Part shown: positions 9,029-17,021 of the stretch, piece after piece
Layout: every line of letters begins with the position of its first letter
Position numbering within the stretch: position 1 is the stretch's first letter
Origin: a virus
IMG/VR virus record: IMGVR_UViG_3300044631_000905
Coordinates: 23,629 to 87,628 of that record
Strand: one strand, 5' to 3'
DNA length: 64,000 nucleotides
Translations under genes and position numbers: made by a program
The notes under the pieces: model-generated
What the model was told of the DNA's origin: nothing
Databases searched by the model: none
The model's input: only the letters and a program-made list of their open reading frames with translations

Positions 9029-9534
9029 ACATTTTTGTCACCTCGCCATTTCCTGCCGAGAGTGCCATTTGTTTGCCAGATAAACATATCGTAAAGATGC
9101 CACTTGAGTGTTGCCAGATGTTATCCATCGTGGCATCCAAGTGGTATCATAATTATGGTCCTATTCATAAAGCAGATGGTATCGCATATCGCACAGAAAA
9201 GGGTGCGTTTCGCAATCACCCATGTACTAAGTGGGCATCTGAAACTATTGATAATGCCTATTGGTTGATTAAGTGGGGCATGAACTTGTGTGATGAATAC
9301 TCTGTTCGTTATGGTAAGTTTCATTCTTGCTACAACACTTTGCTGGAAGCATATTATCTTTTCCCCAAAGGTAAGATCACAGAGGTGACACCATTTGCTC
9401 GTGCGATGCCTGATGAATATAAATTAGACACCAGTATTGACACCTTCACGGCATACAAAATGTATATTGCCAGCAAGCCATGGGTGGCATCCAACTACCT
9501 GCGTATGCCACTTCGCAAACCGTCCTGGGTCTGA
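9025..9534 (+). CDS. Conserved phage protein with DKHIVKM motif
   Basis: A 169-residue protein. The N-terminus has D-K-H-I-V-K-M-P-L-E-C-C-Q-M-L, a signature seen in a broad family of uncharacterised phage proteins, and the C-terminus ends R-x-P-L-R-K-P-S-W. The D-[KQ]-H-x-x-K/x-E start and a late P-x-W resemble the layout of T4 pyrimidine-dimer glycosylase DenV only loosely, so a repair role is speculative. It overlaps the CobT-like gene by 4 bases and is followed by the CobS-like gene. Confidence 0.6.
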   Translation: MNIFVTSPFPAESAICLPDKHIVKMPLECCQMLSIVASKWYHNYGPIHKADGIAYRTEKGAFRNHPCTKWASETIDNAYWLIKWGMNLCDEYSVRYGKFHSCYNTLLEAYYLFPKGKITEVTPFARAMPDEYKLDTSIDTFTAYKMYIASKPWVASNYLRMPLRKPSWV

Positions 9535-9577
9535 CGCCAAACCGCCCTGCCTGCCCTATACTAAGTACATCAACGAA

Positions 9578-10717
9578 ATGACCCAAATGCCTGCCAAATC
9601 TGACGTTACTACCGAGCAACTGACTTCTTATCTGTCCAACAACTTTGGCAACGATATCAACGCCGCTCAGGTTCAGGATGCTTGTGGTGTCTTTGGTATC
9701 ACTTATGCTACTGCTACCAAGCGACTGCGTGATTTCTATGTGAAGCGTGGCACTTGGAACCTGACTGTTCAGGAGCGACTTGAGCAAACCTATCAAGCTC
9801 CTGCTGCTGCTCCTGCTGTTGGTGTTACCGTTCGGGAAGAACAGAACCTTATTCCTACCAAAGATCGTAATTATGTCCCGTTCGGGAACTTCTCGGATGT
9901 GAAAAAGATTATCCAATCTGGTCTGTTCTACCCTACTTTCATTACTGGTCTGTCTGGTAACGGTAAGACTTTCTCTGTTGAACAAGCATGTGCTCAACTC
10001 AAGCGTGAATTGATCCGTGTGAACATCACTATTGAGACTGACGAGGATGACCTGATCGGTGGTTTCCGTCTTGTCAACGGTGAGACTGTGTGGCATAACG
10101 GTCCTGTGATCGAAGCTCTTGAGCGTGGCGCTATTCTTCTTCTTGATGAGGTTGACCTCGCTAGCAATAAGATCCTGTGCCTCCAATCTATCCTTGAAGG
10201 CAAAGGTGTCTTCCTGAAGAAGATTGGTAAGTTTGTTCAACCTGCTGCTGGTTTCAACATCTTCGCTACTGCCAATACCAAAGGTAAGGGTTCTGAAGAT
10301 GGACGCTTCATCGGCACCAACGTTCTGAACGAAGCTTTCCTTGAGCGTTTTGCTCTGACCTTTGAGCAAGACTATCCTACGGTGACTGTTGAGACCAATA
10401 TTCTCAAGAAAGCAGCTGCTTCTTTGAATATTGATGACGAAGAGTTTTGTGTAAATCTTGCCAACTGGGCAGATATCATCCGTAAAACTTTCAAGGATGG
10501 TGGTATTGACGAGGTGATTTCCACCCGCCGTCTGGTTCATATCATCCGTGCCTATGCTATCTGGCAGGATCGTATGAAGTCTATTAAGGTCTGTGTCAAT
10601 CGTTTTGATGATGAGACCAAGCAATCTTTCATCGAACTGTATGATAAGATTGATGCTAAGGTAGAAACCAAGGAAGAAACTAAGGAGGAAGGTATCCATG
10701 TCGAATACGAACTTTGA
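9578..10717 (+). CDS. cobS: CobS-like MoxR-type AAA ATPase
   Basis: A 379-residue protein. An N-terminal helical region (1-90) precedes an AAA module with Walker A G-L-S-G-N-G-K-T (about 124-131), Walker B I-L-L-L-D-E-V-D (about 185-192), and A-T-A-N-T plus R-F arginine-finger region after it. In aerobic cobalamin synthesis CobS and CobT work with CobN to insert cobalt; cyanophages carry CobS without CobN. ATG 9578 is chosen because the upstream open frame to 9437 lies inside the previous gene. A TATACT box at 9557-9562 could be a -10 but lacks a good -35. Confidence 0.85.
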   Translation: MTQMPAKSDVTTEQLTSYLSNNFGNDINAAQVQDACGVFGITYATATKRLRDFYVKRGTWNLTVQERLEQTYQAPAAAPAVGVTVREEQNLIPTKDRNYVPFGNFSDVKKIIQSGLFYPTFITGLSGNGKTFSVEQACAQLKRELIRVNITIETDEDDLIGGFRLVNGETVWHNGPVIEALERGAILLLDEVDLASNKILCLQSILEGKGVFLKKIGKFVQPAAGFNIFATANTKGKGSEDGRFIGTNVLNEAFLERFALTFEQDYPTVTVETNILKKAAASLNIDDEEFCVNLANWADIIRKTFKDGGIDEVISTRRLVHIIRAYAIWQDRMKSIKVCVNRFDDETKQSFIELYDKIDAKVETKEETKEEGIHVEYEL

Positions 10718-10874
10718 TAAGTTCCACGGGTATGTAAATCATCTTGCCGTCCTTGATGGCGGCAAGACCGTGAAGATCCTAGGTGGCGAGGGTCTGAAGT
10801 TATTTGTCAAAGACCTTGACGGCAACGTTCAAGAATGCTACCATAGTAATATTCAAATGATCTGGAACAAGTGA
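10698..10874 (+). CDS. Small conserved-looking protein, 58 aa
   Basis: An ORF with a strong ribosome site (AAGGAGG at 10682-10688, 9 bases before ATG). It overlaps the end of cobS by 20 bases in another frame and ends one base before the next ATG. The middle reads V-K-I-L-G-G-E-G-L-K-L-F-V-K-D, a likely two-strand beta unit, and it ends M-I-W-N-K. Function unknown. Confidence 0.6.
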   Translation: MSNTNFDKFHGYVNHLAVLDGGKTVKILGGEGLKLFVKDLDGNVQECYHSNIQMIWNK

Positions 10875-10875
10875 A

Positions 10876-11163
10876 ATGAATTTCAAATATAATGAAGACG
10901 CAATCATTAGTGAGTTGCGTGACTACATCGTGAATACCTACAAACAACATTACTCTGCTGGTGATGACAAAATCCAAACGCTGGATCTGATTGAAGCATG
11001 TGGTGATGGTGAAGCTTTCTGTCGTAGCAACATCCTGAAGTATGCTTCTCGCTACGATAAGAAAGGTAGTGCTCGCATGGACATCATGAAAGTGCTACAC
11101 TATGCCGTGCTTCTAATGCATTTCAACGATAAAAACGCTACCCGTGAAGATTACAACCGATGA
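10876..11163 (+). CDS. DUF3310-family protein
   Basis: A 95-residue protein. The core G-E-A-F-C-R-S-N-I-L-K-Y-A-S-R-Y-D-K-K-G, then D-I-M-K-V-L-H-Y-A matches the DUF3310 pattern (F-x-x-G-N-x-x-K-Y-x-x-R-x-x-x-K ... D-x-x-K-x-x-Y), a phage family sometimes labelled nucleotide-kinase-like without proof. It overlaps the sliding-clamp gene by 4 bases. Confidence 0.75.
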   Translation: MNFKYNEDAIISELRDYIVNTYKQHYSAGDDKIQTLDLIEACGDGEAFCRSNILKYASRYDKKGSARMDIMKVLHYAVLLMHFNDKNATREDYNR

Positions 11164-11825
11164 GTAAAGTAACCCTATCTAAAAAGACTTTTGATGTCCT
11201 CAAAAATTTCTCCAGTATCAATTCCTCCATCGTATTCCGACAGGGAAGCACAGTACGCACTATTAGCAATGCGGAGAACATCCTGGCAGCGTTCTCTAGT
11301 GAAGAAGTATTCCCTATGGACTTCGCAATTTATGATCTCAGTCAGTTTCTTTCTGGGATCTCTCTGTTTAACAATCCTGAACTGGAGTTTTCATCTAGCG
11401 ATTTTGTCAGCATCCGTGGCGGTGGTAAGTCTGCTCGCTACTATTTTTCTGATCCTGAAATCACCCTTAAGTCTGCGCCAGAAAAGAATGTAAAGTTTCC
11501 TGGTGCTGATATTCAGTTCAACATTACTGGTGAAGATCTGCTTTCACTTCAAAAAGCATCTGCTGTTTATAGTCTTCCTGATCTGACTTTCCAGAGCGAA
11601 GACAACCAAATCAAACTCATCCTTCGTGACAAAGAGAATGATACCAGCAATACTTACGAGCAATCCATTTCTGGTGATTGTACTGGCGACTATTCACTGG
11701 ATGTTAAAATTGAAAACATCCGTCTGTTCCCTGGTGATTATGTTGTCAAAGTATCTAAACATCTGATTTCGGAATGGACAAATCAAAATCTTGACCTTAA
11801 ATACTACATCGCTTTGGAGCCGTAA
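11160..11825 (+). CDS. gp45: gp45 sliding clamp
   Basis: A 221-residue protein (T4 gp45 has 228). It starts with T-L-S-K-K-T-F-D-V-L-K-N-F-S-S-I-N-x-S-I, the typical first clamp helix and strand, and has the internal two-domain repetition of PCNA-like clamps. It tethers the gp43 polymerase and in T4 also activates late transcription together with gp55 and gp33. It lies upstream of the clamp-loader large subunit with speD inserted between. Confidence 0.9.
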   Translation: MSKVTLSKKTFDVLKNFSSINSSIVFRQGSTVRTISNAENILAAFSSEEVFPMDFAIYDLSQFLSGISLFNNPELEFSSSDFVSIRGGGKSARYYFSDPEITLKSAPEKNVKFPGADIQFNITGEDLLSLQKASAVYSLPDLTFQSEDNQIKLILRDKENDTSNTYEQSISGDCTGDYSLDVKIENIRLFPGDYVVKVSKHLISEWTNQNLDLKYYIALEP

Positions 11826-11828
11826 CTA

Positions 11829-12164
11829 TTGAAACACATTCTTTTTACCCTGAAGGGGTGTGCCGCTGATGATCTAGATGATGAAGGTTTTATCAGAGAT
11901 ATTCTTTATCAAGCATCTATCTGGTGTAAATCTACTTTACTAAGTTTGAAATCACATAAATTTGAACCTCAAGGTGTTACAGCTGTTGCTCTGCTTGCTG
12001 AAAGTCATATCAGCATTCACACTTGGCCAGAGAATGGCACAGCAGTTTGTGACATCTTTACTTGTGGAGATCACACTAGACCAGAAGACGGTGTAGAATA
12101 CATGCGGGCAGAATTAAATGCCACTGATATTGTGAAACAAACTATTTTGAGAGAGTTGGAATGA
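11829..12164 (+). CDS. speD: S-adenosylmethionine decarboxylase proenzyme
   Basis: A 111-residue SpeD of the short bacterial/archaeal class. The self-cleavage site is in A-E-S-H-I-S-I-H-T-W-P-E (about 57-68); cleavage before the Ser makes the pyruvoyl cofactor. The downstream C-D-I-F-T-C-G supplies the catalytic Cys. The product, decarboxylated SAM, feeds spermidine synthesis. Cyanophages often carry speD; polyamines may help DNA packing or protect the host photosystem. It uses a TTG start three bases after the gp45 stop and overlaps gp44 by 4 bases. Confidence 0.88.
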   Translation: MKHILFTLKGCAADDLDDEGFIRDILYQASIWCKSTLLSLKSHKFEPQGVTAVALLAESHISIHTWPENGTAVCDIFTCGDHTRPEDGVEYMRAELNATDIVKQTILRELE

Positions 12165-13105
12165 GTAAAGAGTTTTTGTGGGTTGAGAAGTATCGTCCTT
12201 CCATCGTGGAGGATTGTATCCTTCCAGAAAATATCAAAGACGTATTCAAAGGATTTGTCGCACAAGAAGAGATCCCTAACCTTTTACTTACTGGCACTGC
12301 TGGTGTCGGAAAGACCACAATTGCCAAAGCATTGTGTAATGAGATCGGGGCATCCTATATTGTCATTAACGGTTCGGACGAGGGGCGCTTCCTCGATACG
12401 GTCCGCAACCGTGTCAGGCAATTCGCCACAACTGTCTCATTGACCTCTGGTGCCTCCCACAAGGTCGTCATAATTGACGAGGCAGACAACACCACCAACG
12501 ACGTTCAACTGTCCCTCAGGACCGCCGTGGAGGAGTTCCATGGCAACTGCCGCTTCATCTTCACTTGTAACTTCATCAACAAGATTATTGAACCTCTCCA
12601 TTCCCGCTGTACGGTCGTGGATTTCAGGATCAAACCAGACCAGGCAGTTCAACTTCAAGGTGAGTTCTTCACTCGCCTGAAAACTATTCTGACCCACGAA
12701 CAGGTACAGTATGAAGATAAAGTCCTCGCAAAACTTGTCAAGCGATACTATCCAGACTGGCGCCGACTTATCAACGAATGTCAGCGTTATGCTGCGACTG
12801 GCGCTATCAGTTCCGCTATTCTTGTTGATGTCGCTGATGTCAATTTGGATGCTCTACTCACTTCGCTGAAGAAGAAAGAATTTACTACTGTGAAGAACTG
12901 GGTTGTTCAGCATCTTGATAATGACCCCAGCATGATGATGCGTAAGGTTTATGACAGTCTGTATGATGTTCTTAAACCAGCTTCTATTCCCGAGGCAGTA
13001 TTAATCATCGCAAAATATATGCGTGACATCACAATTGTCCCAGATCAGGAAGTAAATATGTTAGCGTGTCTAACAGAACTGATGATGAGTTGTGAATTCA
13101 AATGA
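12161..13105 (+). CDS. gp44: gp44 clamp-loader large subunit
   Basis: A 314-residue AAA ATPase (T4 gp44 has 319). Walker A G-T-A-G-V-G-K-T-T is at about 45-53, Walker B V-I-I-D-E-A-D near 104-110, and the S-R-C motif with the arginine finger near 148-150. With gp62 it opens and loads the gp45 clamp. Unlike in T4, gp62 is about 2 kb away, separated by rimK-like and dam genes. Confidence 0.95.
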   Translation: MSKEFLWVEKYRPSIVEDCILPENIKDVFKGFVAQEEIPNLLLTGTAGVGKTTIAKALCNEIGASYIVINGSDEGRFLDTVRNRVRQFATTVSLTSGASHKVVIIDEADNTTNDVQLSLRTAVEEFHGNCRFIFTCNFINKIIEPLHSRCTVVDFRIKPDQAVQLQGEFFTRLKTILTHEQVQYEDKVLAKLVKRYYPDWRRLINECQRYAATGAISSAILVDVADVNLDALLTSLKKKEFTTVKNWVVQHLDNDPSMMMRKVYDSLYDVLKPASIPEAVLIIAKYMRDITIVPDQEVNMLACLTELMMSCEFK

Positions 13106-13992
13106 AAACTTGGATGCTAGCAAATCGTAAAACAAAAGAAGTTTACGAAAGAGATAGATTTTTAGAAGAAGCAGAACAACTTGGAATTGATTTCAAGATT
13201 GTCTATGCTGATGAAATTGACCTTATTGTTTCTCGTGATGACAGAAAATCAATCCGTTACCAAAATGAGATCGTTAGCCTCCCAGATGTTCTACTCGCTA
13301 GGACAGGCTCTGCTACTGGTAACTATAACTTGTCCGTCTTGCGGCAGTTCGAAAGACTGAATGTTCCTACTTTGCCAAACTCTGATGCGATCATCGCAGC
13401 AAAAGATAAGATGTATGCCAATCAGATTTTGGCACAGGCAGGACTTCCTATTCCCAAAACCATGCTTACTCGCTTTCCAAGTGATTGTGATTTAGTTGAA
13501 AAACAAGTAGGTTTTCCTTGTGTAGTCAAAGTGATTACTGGATCACATGGAGCTGGGGTCTATCTCTGTGAGAATAAAAAACAATTTGCTGACTTGTCAG
13601 AATTGATTTCTGCCCTAGACTTTAAGAACAGTATGATCGTCCAAGAATATGTACAATATACAGAGGGACGTGATCTTCGTGTTATCGTTATTGGTGGCAG
13701 GGTCGTTGGTGCTATGCTTCGCCAAAGTACCGATGGATCCTTTAAAGCAAACATATCCCGTGGAGGTAAAGGAGTAGCTTATGATGTTGATGAAAAAATG
13801 GAACTACTTGCCATTCAAACAGCAAAAGTTCTTGATCTTGACATCGCTGGTGTTGATCTTCTTTTCCACGAAGATGGATACAGGATCTGTGAAGCAAATT
13901 CCTCGCCAGGATTTTACGGTTTCGAGAACGCTTTGGGTATAAACATCCCAGGAAAAATATTTGAATATGCTAAAATGCGTTGTGGTGAATAA
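13102..13992 (+). CDS. RimK-like ATP-grasp ligase
   Basis: A 296-residue ATP-grasp protein of the RimK/GshB type. Seen: K-D-K-M-Y-A-N-Q (about 95-102), V-V-K-V-I-T-G-S-H-G-A-G-V ATP-binding loop (about 140-152), Q-E-Y-V (about 180-183) and the metal-binding C-E-A-N-S-S-P-G-F (about 264-272). RimK adds glutamates to ribosomal protein S6; related enzymes ligate amino acids to other acceptors. In a phage it may modify host translation or a phage protein. It overlaps gp44 by 4 bases. Confidence 0.8.
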   Translation: MKTWMLANRKTKEVYERDRFLEEAEQLGIDFKIVYADEIDLIVSRDDRKSIRYQNEIVSLPDVLLARTGSATGNYNLSVLRQFERLNVPTLPNSDAIIAAKDKMYANQILAQAGLPIPKTMLTRFPSDCDLVEKQVGFPCVVKVITGSHGAGVYLCENKKQFADLSELISALDFKNSMIVQEYVQYTEGRDLRVIVIGGRVVGAMLRQSTDGSFKANISRGGKGVAYDVDEKMELLAIQTAKVLDLDIAGVDLLFHEDGYRICEANSSPGFYGFENALGINIPGKIFEYAKMRCGE

Positions 13993-14231
13993 TGTTTCCA
14001 AAAATTAATAAGTGGGACCTATATGATGTCCCAGTAAAGACAACTCCTGATAATGTGAGAGAGGCAAACGAAGCTCTCTTTCGTGCTAGAATGACCCTAC
14101 CTGCTGCTGCCAAACACTGTGGTATGGCGCAGAAGGAAATGAAACTAACGTTCTTTGAGTATCTTAAATATCATGCCCCAGACTATGAAATCCCTGAAAA
14201 CTCCATTACGTTACCCAGGGGGGAAGAGTAG
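13992..14231 (+). CDS. Conserved small protein, 79 aa
   Basis: It starts at the last base of the rimK-like stop codon (TAATG). Sequence M-F-P-K-I-N-K-W-D-L-Y-D-V-P-V-K, then helices containing A-A-K-H-C-G-M-A-Q-K-E-M-K, which looks like a helix-turn-helix segment. No name given. It overlaps the dam gene by 47 bases. Confidence 0.55.
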   Translation: MFPKINKWDLYDVPVKTTPDNVREANEALFRARMTLPAAAKHCGMAQKEMKLTFFEYLKYHAPDYEIPENSITLPRGEE

Positions 14232-15012
14232 AGCACTTCCTAAGATCTTTCAATACATGCCTAACCTGAAGAACTTTCATGAGTTTCGGGAACCTTTTAT
14301 TGGTGGTGGATCTGTAGCACTTGAAGTGACTAAGCGGTATCCTGGCATTCAAATCTGGGTGAATGATCTGTACAATCCTCTATACACTTTCTGGTCTATC
14401 CTTCGTGATGAACCAGAAGAATTACATCGTTGTATCAAAGGTTATAAAGAAGATTACGACACTCCAGAACTTGCTCGACAACTCTTCAATGAGATGAAGA
14501 TTCAACTTAATCATCCTGAAGCAGAAGACTTCTACCGTGCTGTTGCTTTCTACATTATCAATAAGTGTTCTTTCTCTGGTCTGACTGAAAGCTCTTCTTT
14601 CTCAGCACAAGCAAGTGTTAGTAACTTCTCTATGAATGGTATCGAGAAGATCCCTGAGTATGGTAAGTTGATCAAAGACTGGTACATCACTAACTGGTCA
14701 TACGAAGATATGCTGACCGATCAGAAAAATGTATTTGTTTATCTTGATCCTCCTTATGACATTAAGGACAACCTCTATGGGCGTAAGGGATCAATGCACA
14801 AAGGATTTGATCACGATAAGTTTGCTGCTGATTGTGATCGCCATCTTTGTCCTCAACTAGTTTCATACAACAATTCCAACCTCGTCAAGGAGCGGTTCCA
14901 GGGGTGGACAGTTGGAGAATTTGCACATACCTACACCATGCGGTCGGTTGGGTCGTATACAATAGATCAAGCAGAACGCAAGGAACTCGTCCTTTACAAC
15001 TATGAAAATTAA
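14185..15012 (+). CDS. dam: Dam-family adenine DNA methyltransferase
   Basis: A 275-residue class alpha N6-adenine methyltransferase. Motif I region L-R-Y-P-G-G-K-S-R (about 8-16) binds SAM, catalytic D-P-P-Y is near 189-192, and I-N-K-C-S-F-S-G near 128-135 is typical of the T4 Dam/DpnM family. The start at 14185 gives the usual M-K-S-L-K-T-P-L-R-Y-P-G-G-K beginning. It probably methylates GATC in phage DNA, protecting it or marking strands. It overlaps the following small gene by 11 bases. Confidence 0.88.
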   Translation: MKSLKTPLRYPGGKSRALPKIFQYMPNLKNFHEFREPFIGGGSVALEVTKRYPGIQIWVNDLYNPLYTFWSILRDEPEELHRCIKGYKEDYDTPELARQLFNEMKIQLNHPEAEDFYRAVAFYIINKCSFSGLTESSSFSAQASVSNFSMNGIEKIPEYGKLIKDWYITNWSYEDMLTDQKNVFVYLDPPYDIKDNLYGRKGSMHKGFDHDKFAADCDRHLCPQLVSYNNSNLVKERFQGWTVGEFAHTYTMRSVGSYTIDQAERKELVLYNYEN

Positions 15013-15145
15013 AGTTCAACTCTACGTTGCTGGTCGTCTCTTTGATGAGATTGTTGAGGCAGCAAACTACCAGGATGCTCGCCAGACTGCCCTTGCTCGC
15101 AATCCTACTGCTAAAGTCGTAAATGTTACTGCTGTATTCAAATAA
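15002..15145 (+). CDS. Small conserved-looking protein, 47 aa
   Basis: ATG 15002 overlaps the end of dam, and the stop TAA shares a base with the next ATG (TAATG). Short beta-alpha-beta pattern K-I-K-V-Q-L-Y-V-A-G, then A-R-Q-T-A-L-A-R-N-P, then K-V-V-N-V-T-A-V-F-K. Function unknown; tight coupling supports it as a gene. Confidence 0.55.
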   Translation: MKIKVQLYVAGRLFDEIVEAANYQDARQTALARNPTAKVVNVTAVFK

Positions 15146-15354
15146 TGTGGCGTCTATGGTGTAAAGCACTCGGGGAAAAAGCATCCGATGATAAACGAGA
15201 AGCAGACAACATTGCTCATATACGGACTATTATATTCTGTACTTATTTCATTACTAATTTATTCATTATCGCGGGGGTCGTAAGACACTGGAATGACATA
15301 CCAACTGAAAGATTACCTATACAGCATCAATCAGTCCAAGAAAAATATTCTTGA
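15145..15354 (+). CDS. Small membrane protein, 69 aa
   Basis: Basic N-terminal helix M-W-R-L-W-C-K-A-L-G-E-K-A, then one hydrophobic segment (about residues 28-46, I-I-F-C-T-Y-F-I-T-N-L-F-I-I-A-G-V-V). It is coupled to the preceding gene by TAATG and overlaps gp62 by 62 bases in another frame. The N-terminal half looks real; the overlap makes the C-terminal end less certain. Function unknown. Confidence 0.5.
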   Translation: MWRLWCKALGEKASDDKREADNIAHIRTIIFCTYFITNLFIIAGVVRHWNDIPTERLPIQHQSVQEKYS

Positions 15355-15679
15355 AGATGATGTTGATGCTGAGAAAGCATATCCACCTTATATTATTAAT
15401 CGCTGCCTGAGTTCATTCACAGATACAATCTTGTTTGTGAACGAGATGAACAAGAATTGTCATCTTCCAAAAAAGCTTCAATATGATTTTCTTCTAAATA
15501 GTATCAAACCAAGGAAAAGATTTTCTCCTTGGGCGAAAAAAGATTCTATTGATTATCTTGAAGTAGTCAAAGAGTATTATGGTTATAATGACGATAAAGC
15601 ACTCCAGGCACTCAGGGTTCTCACCAAGGATCAGTTAGATCATATTACAAAGGTACTGAATAAAGGTGGAAGAAAATGA
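15293..15679 (+). CDS. gp62: gp62 clamp-loader small subunit
   Basis: A 128-residue protein, shorter than T4 gp62 (187) as is usual in cyanophages. The segment N-S-I-K-P-R-K-R-F-S-P-W-A-K corresponds to the T4 P-R-G-K-R-Y-G-K-W-A-K stretch. It sits directly before regA, as in T4. It completes the 4:1 gp44/gp62 loader. Confidence 0.85.
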   Translation: MTYQLKDYLYSINQSKKNILEDDVDAEKAYPPYIINRCLSSFTDTILFVNEMNKNCHLPKKLQYDFLLNSIKPRKRFSPWAKKDSIDYLEVVKEYYGYNDDKALQALRVLTKDQLDHITKVLNKGGRK

Positions 15680-16098
15680 GTGTTGAAACTGAAATCCAGT
15701 GGAAGCAAGCTGACATGGTAGAAGTCATTCTGAACGAACCAGATGACTTCTTAAAAGTGAGGGAAACCCTGACAAGAATTGGTGTAGCTTCTCGTAAAGA
15801 AAAGAAGATCTATCAATCTTGTCACATTCTGCATAAGCAGGGTAAGTACTATATTGTTCATTTCAAGGAGTTGTTTGCTCTTGATGGAAAGAACACCAAT
15901 CTTTCACTGAATGATGTACAACGCCGCAATCGTATTATTCAACTGTTGAGTGACTGGGGATTAATTACGATCGTAACTCCAGAAAAGATTGCTGATCTTG
16001 CTCCACTAAATCAAATCAAGGTGCTTGCTTTCAAAGAAAAAGATGAATGGACTTTGGAAAGCAAATATAATATTGGAAGAAAAAAATCGGTTGAGTAA
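15676..16098 (+). CDS. regA: RegA translational repressor
   Basis: A 140-residue protein (T4 RegA has 122). It begins with E-I-Q-W-K-Q-A-D-M-V-E-V and contains R-E-T-L-T-R-I-G-V-A-S-R-K-E-K-K-I-Y-Q-S-C-H-I, the RNA-binding region of the family. RegA binds initiation sites of early phage mRNAs and blocks ribosome access. It overlaps gp62 by 4 bases and is followed by a strong terminator. Confidence 0.9.
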   Translation: MSVETEIQWKQADMVEVILNEPDDFLKVRETLTRIGVASRKEKKIYQSCHILHKQGKYYIVHFKELFALDGKNTNLSLNDVQRRNRIIQLLSDWGLITIVTPEKIADLAPLNQIKVLAFKEKDEWTLESKYNIGRKKSVE

Positions 16099-16110
16099 AC
16101 CGTAGTATTC

Positions 16111-16139
16111 ATGGGGGTTTTCATCACCCCCATTTTTTA
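16111..16139 (+). terminator. Rho-independent terminator after regA
   Basis: Stem ATGGGGGT (16111-16118) with ACCCCCAT (16126-16133), 7-base loop, then a run of six T. It closes the 45-44-62-regA unit. Confidence 0.9.
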
Positions 16140-16146
16140 TGCGAAG

Positions 16147-16154
16147 TGTATAAT
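16147..16154 (+). promoter_or_regulatory. Possible -10 box for hsp20
   Basis: TATAAT at 16149-16154, preceded by TG, lies 51 bases before the hsp20 ATG and just past the regA terminator. No convincing -35 is seen. Confidence 0.4.
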
Positions 16155-16204
16155 TATTATTGTGATGCCTTACGGGTCACATGTAAACGTCGCTTTTTAG
16201 GACA

Positions 16205-16609
16205 ATGGTAACATTTAATTTAGAAACATATACCCCCTATTCAATTGGTTTTGATGAAACATTCAGAAGACTGGAAGCTATTGCAGGAAATGGATCTAGT
16301 TATCCTCCGTACAATGTGGTTAACGGAGACGATGGCAGAACCATACTTGAGGTCGCTCTGGCTGGATTTACAAGTGAAGATATTGAAGTCACGACTGAAC
16401 GACATCTTCTGACGGTATCAGCAAATAAATCAAAAGAAGATAAAGAACGCAAATATCAGCACAAGGGAATTTCTCAAAGATCATTTACTCGCAACTGGGA
16501 AATGTCAGAAGACGTTGAAGTAGAGAGTGTTGAATTTAAAGATGGTTTATTGAGTATTGTGTTGAGGAAAGAACTTCCAGAGAAACAGAAAAGGAAGAAG
16601 TGGTTCTAA
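16205..16609 (+). CDS. hsp20: Hsp20-type small heat shock protein
   Basis: A 134-residue alpha-crystallin-domain protein. Core strands E-V-A-L-A-G-F-T-S-E-D-I-E-V and the late D-G-L-L-S-I-V-L signature are clear, and the C-terminal tail is basic (K-R-K-K-W-F). It holds unfolding proteins; T4-like cyanophages carry it almost universally, perhaps for virion assembly or to protect the host photosystem. It is a single-gene unit between two terminators. Confidence 0.92.
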   Translation: MVTFNLETYTPYSIGFDETFRRLEAIAGNGSSYPPYNVVNGDDGRTILEVALAGFTSEDIEVTTERHLLTVSANKSKEDKERKYQHKGISQRSFTRNWEMSEDVEVESVEFKDGLLSIVLRKELPEKQKRKKWF

Positions 16610-16615
16610 ATATTC

Positions 16616-16640
16616 GGGGCACTTGACGGTGCCCCTTTTT
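16616..16640 (+). terminator. Terminator after hsp20 with a -35-like loop
   Basis: Stem GGGGCAC (16616-16622) with GTGCCCC (16629-16635), loop TTGACG, then five T. The loop TTGACG followed by 17 bases and TAAACT (16646-16651) could also be a sigma-70 promoter for the next genes. Confidence 0.8.
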
Positions 16641-16673
16641 GATGCTAAACTAATATCAAACATATAATATCCT

Positions 16674-17021
16674 ATGGCAGTATCAATCGTTACACTAAAG
16701 ACGGGTGATCGTGTCATCACTGAACTTAAAGAAGTCTTCGATGGTGAAGATGATAATAAAAAAGGTATTTGTCTTTTGATGGAAGAACCTTATGTTTTAA
16801 GTCTTGATGGCGCCACCCCACAATTTCTAACAGAAGCACATGGTATGGAATATCAGGTTCGCTTTAGTAAGTGGAATCCATATTCTCCAGATACAATGTT
16901 TAAAATTCCGTATGATTGTATTATGACAATCAGTAGTCCAGAACCTGGATTACAAAAAGCCTATGAAAATAAAATTACTCAAAAGAGGGAACTAGGAAAT
17001 GGATCTGAAAACCAATCATAA
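16674..17021 (+). CDS. LSm-like protein, family member 2
   Basis: A 115-residue protein starting V-S-I-V-T-L-K-T-G-D-R-V-I-T-E-L, then E-E-P-Y-V-L-S-L, F-S-K-W-N-P-Y-S-P and I-P-Y-D-C-I-M-T-I. It aligns by eye with the next gene over its whole length and more loosely with 2545-2943 and 17348-17620. Small beta-barrel, Sm-like fold is inferred from the T-G-D strand plus P-Y strand order. It overlaps the next gene by 23 bases. Confidence 0.6.
   Translation: MAVSIVTLKTGDRVITELKEVFDGEDDNKKGICLLMEEPYVLSLDGATPQFLTEAHGMEYQVRFSKWNPYSPDTMFKIPYDCIMTISSPEPGLQKAYENKITQKRELGNGSENQS

Noticed and set aside
9446-10699. 417-codon open frame on the minus strand opposite cobS
   Set aside because: Same reason: an antisense shadow of a biased coding sequence with no family features.
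16663-16668. TATAAT box before the LSm-like operon
   Set aside because: It ends only 5 bases before the ATG, too close for a normal start site.
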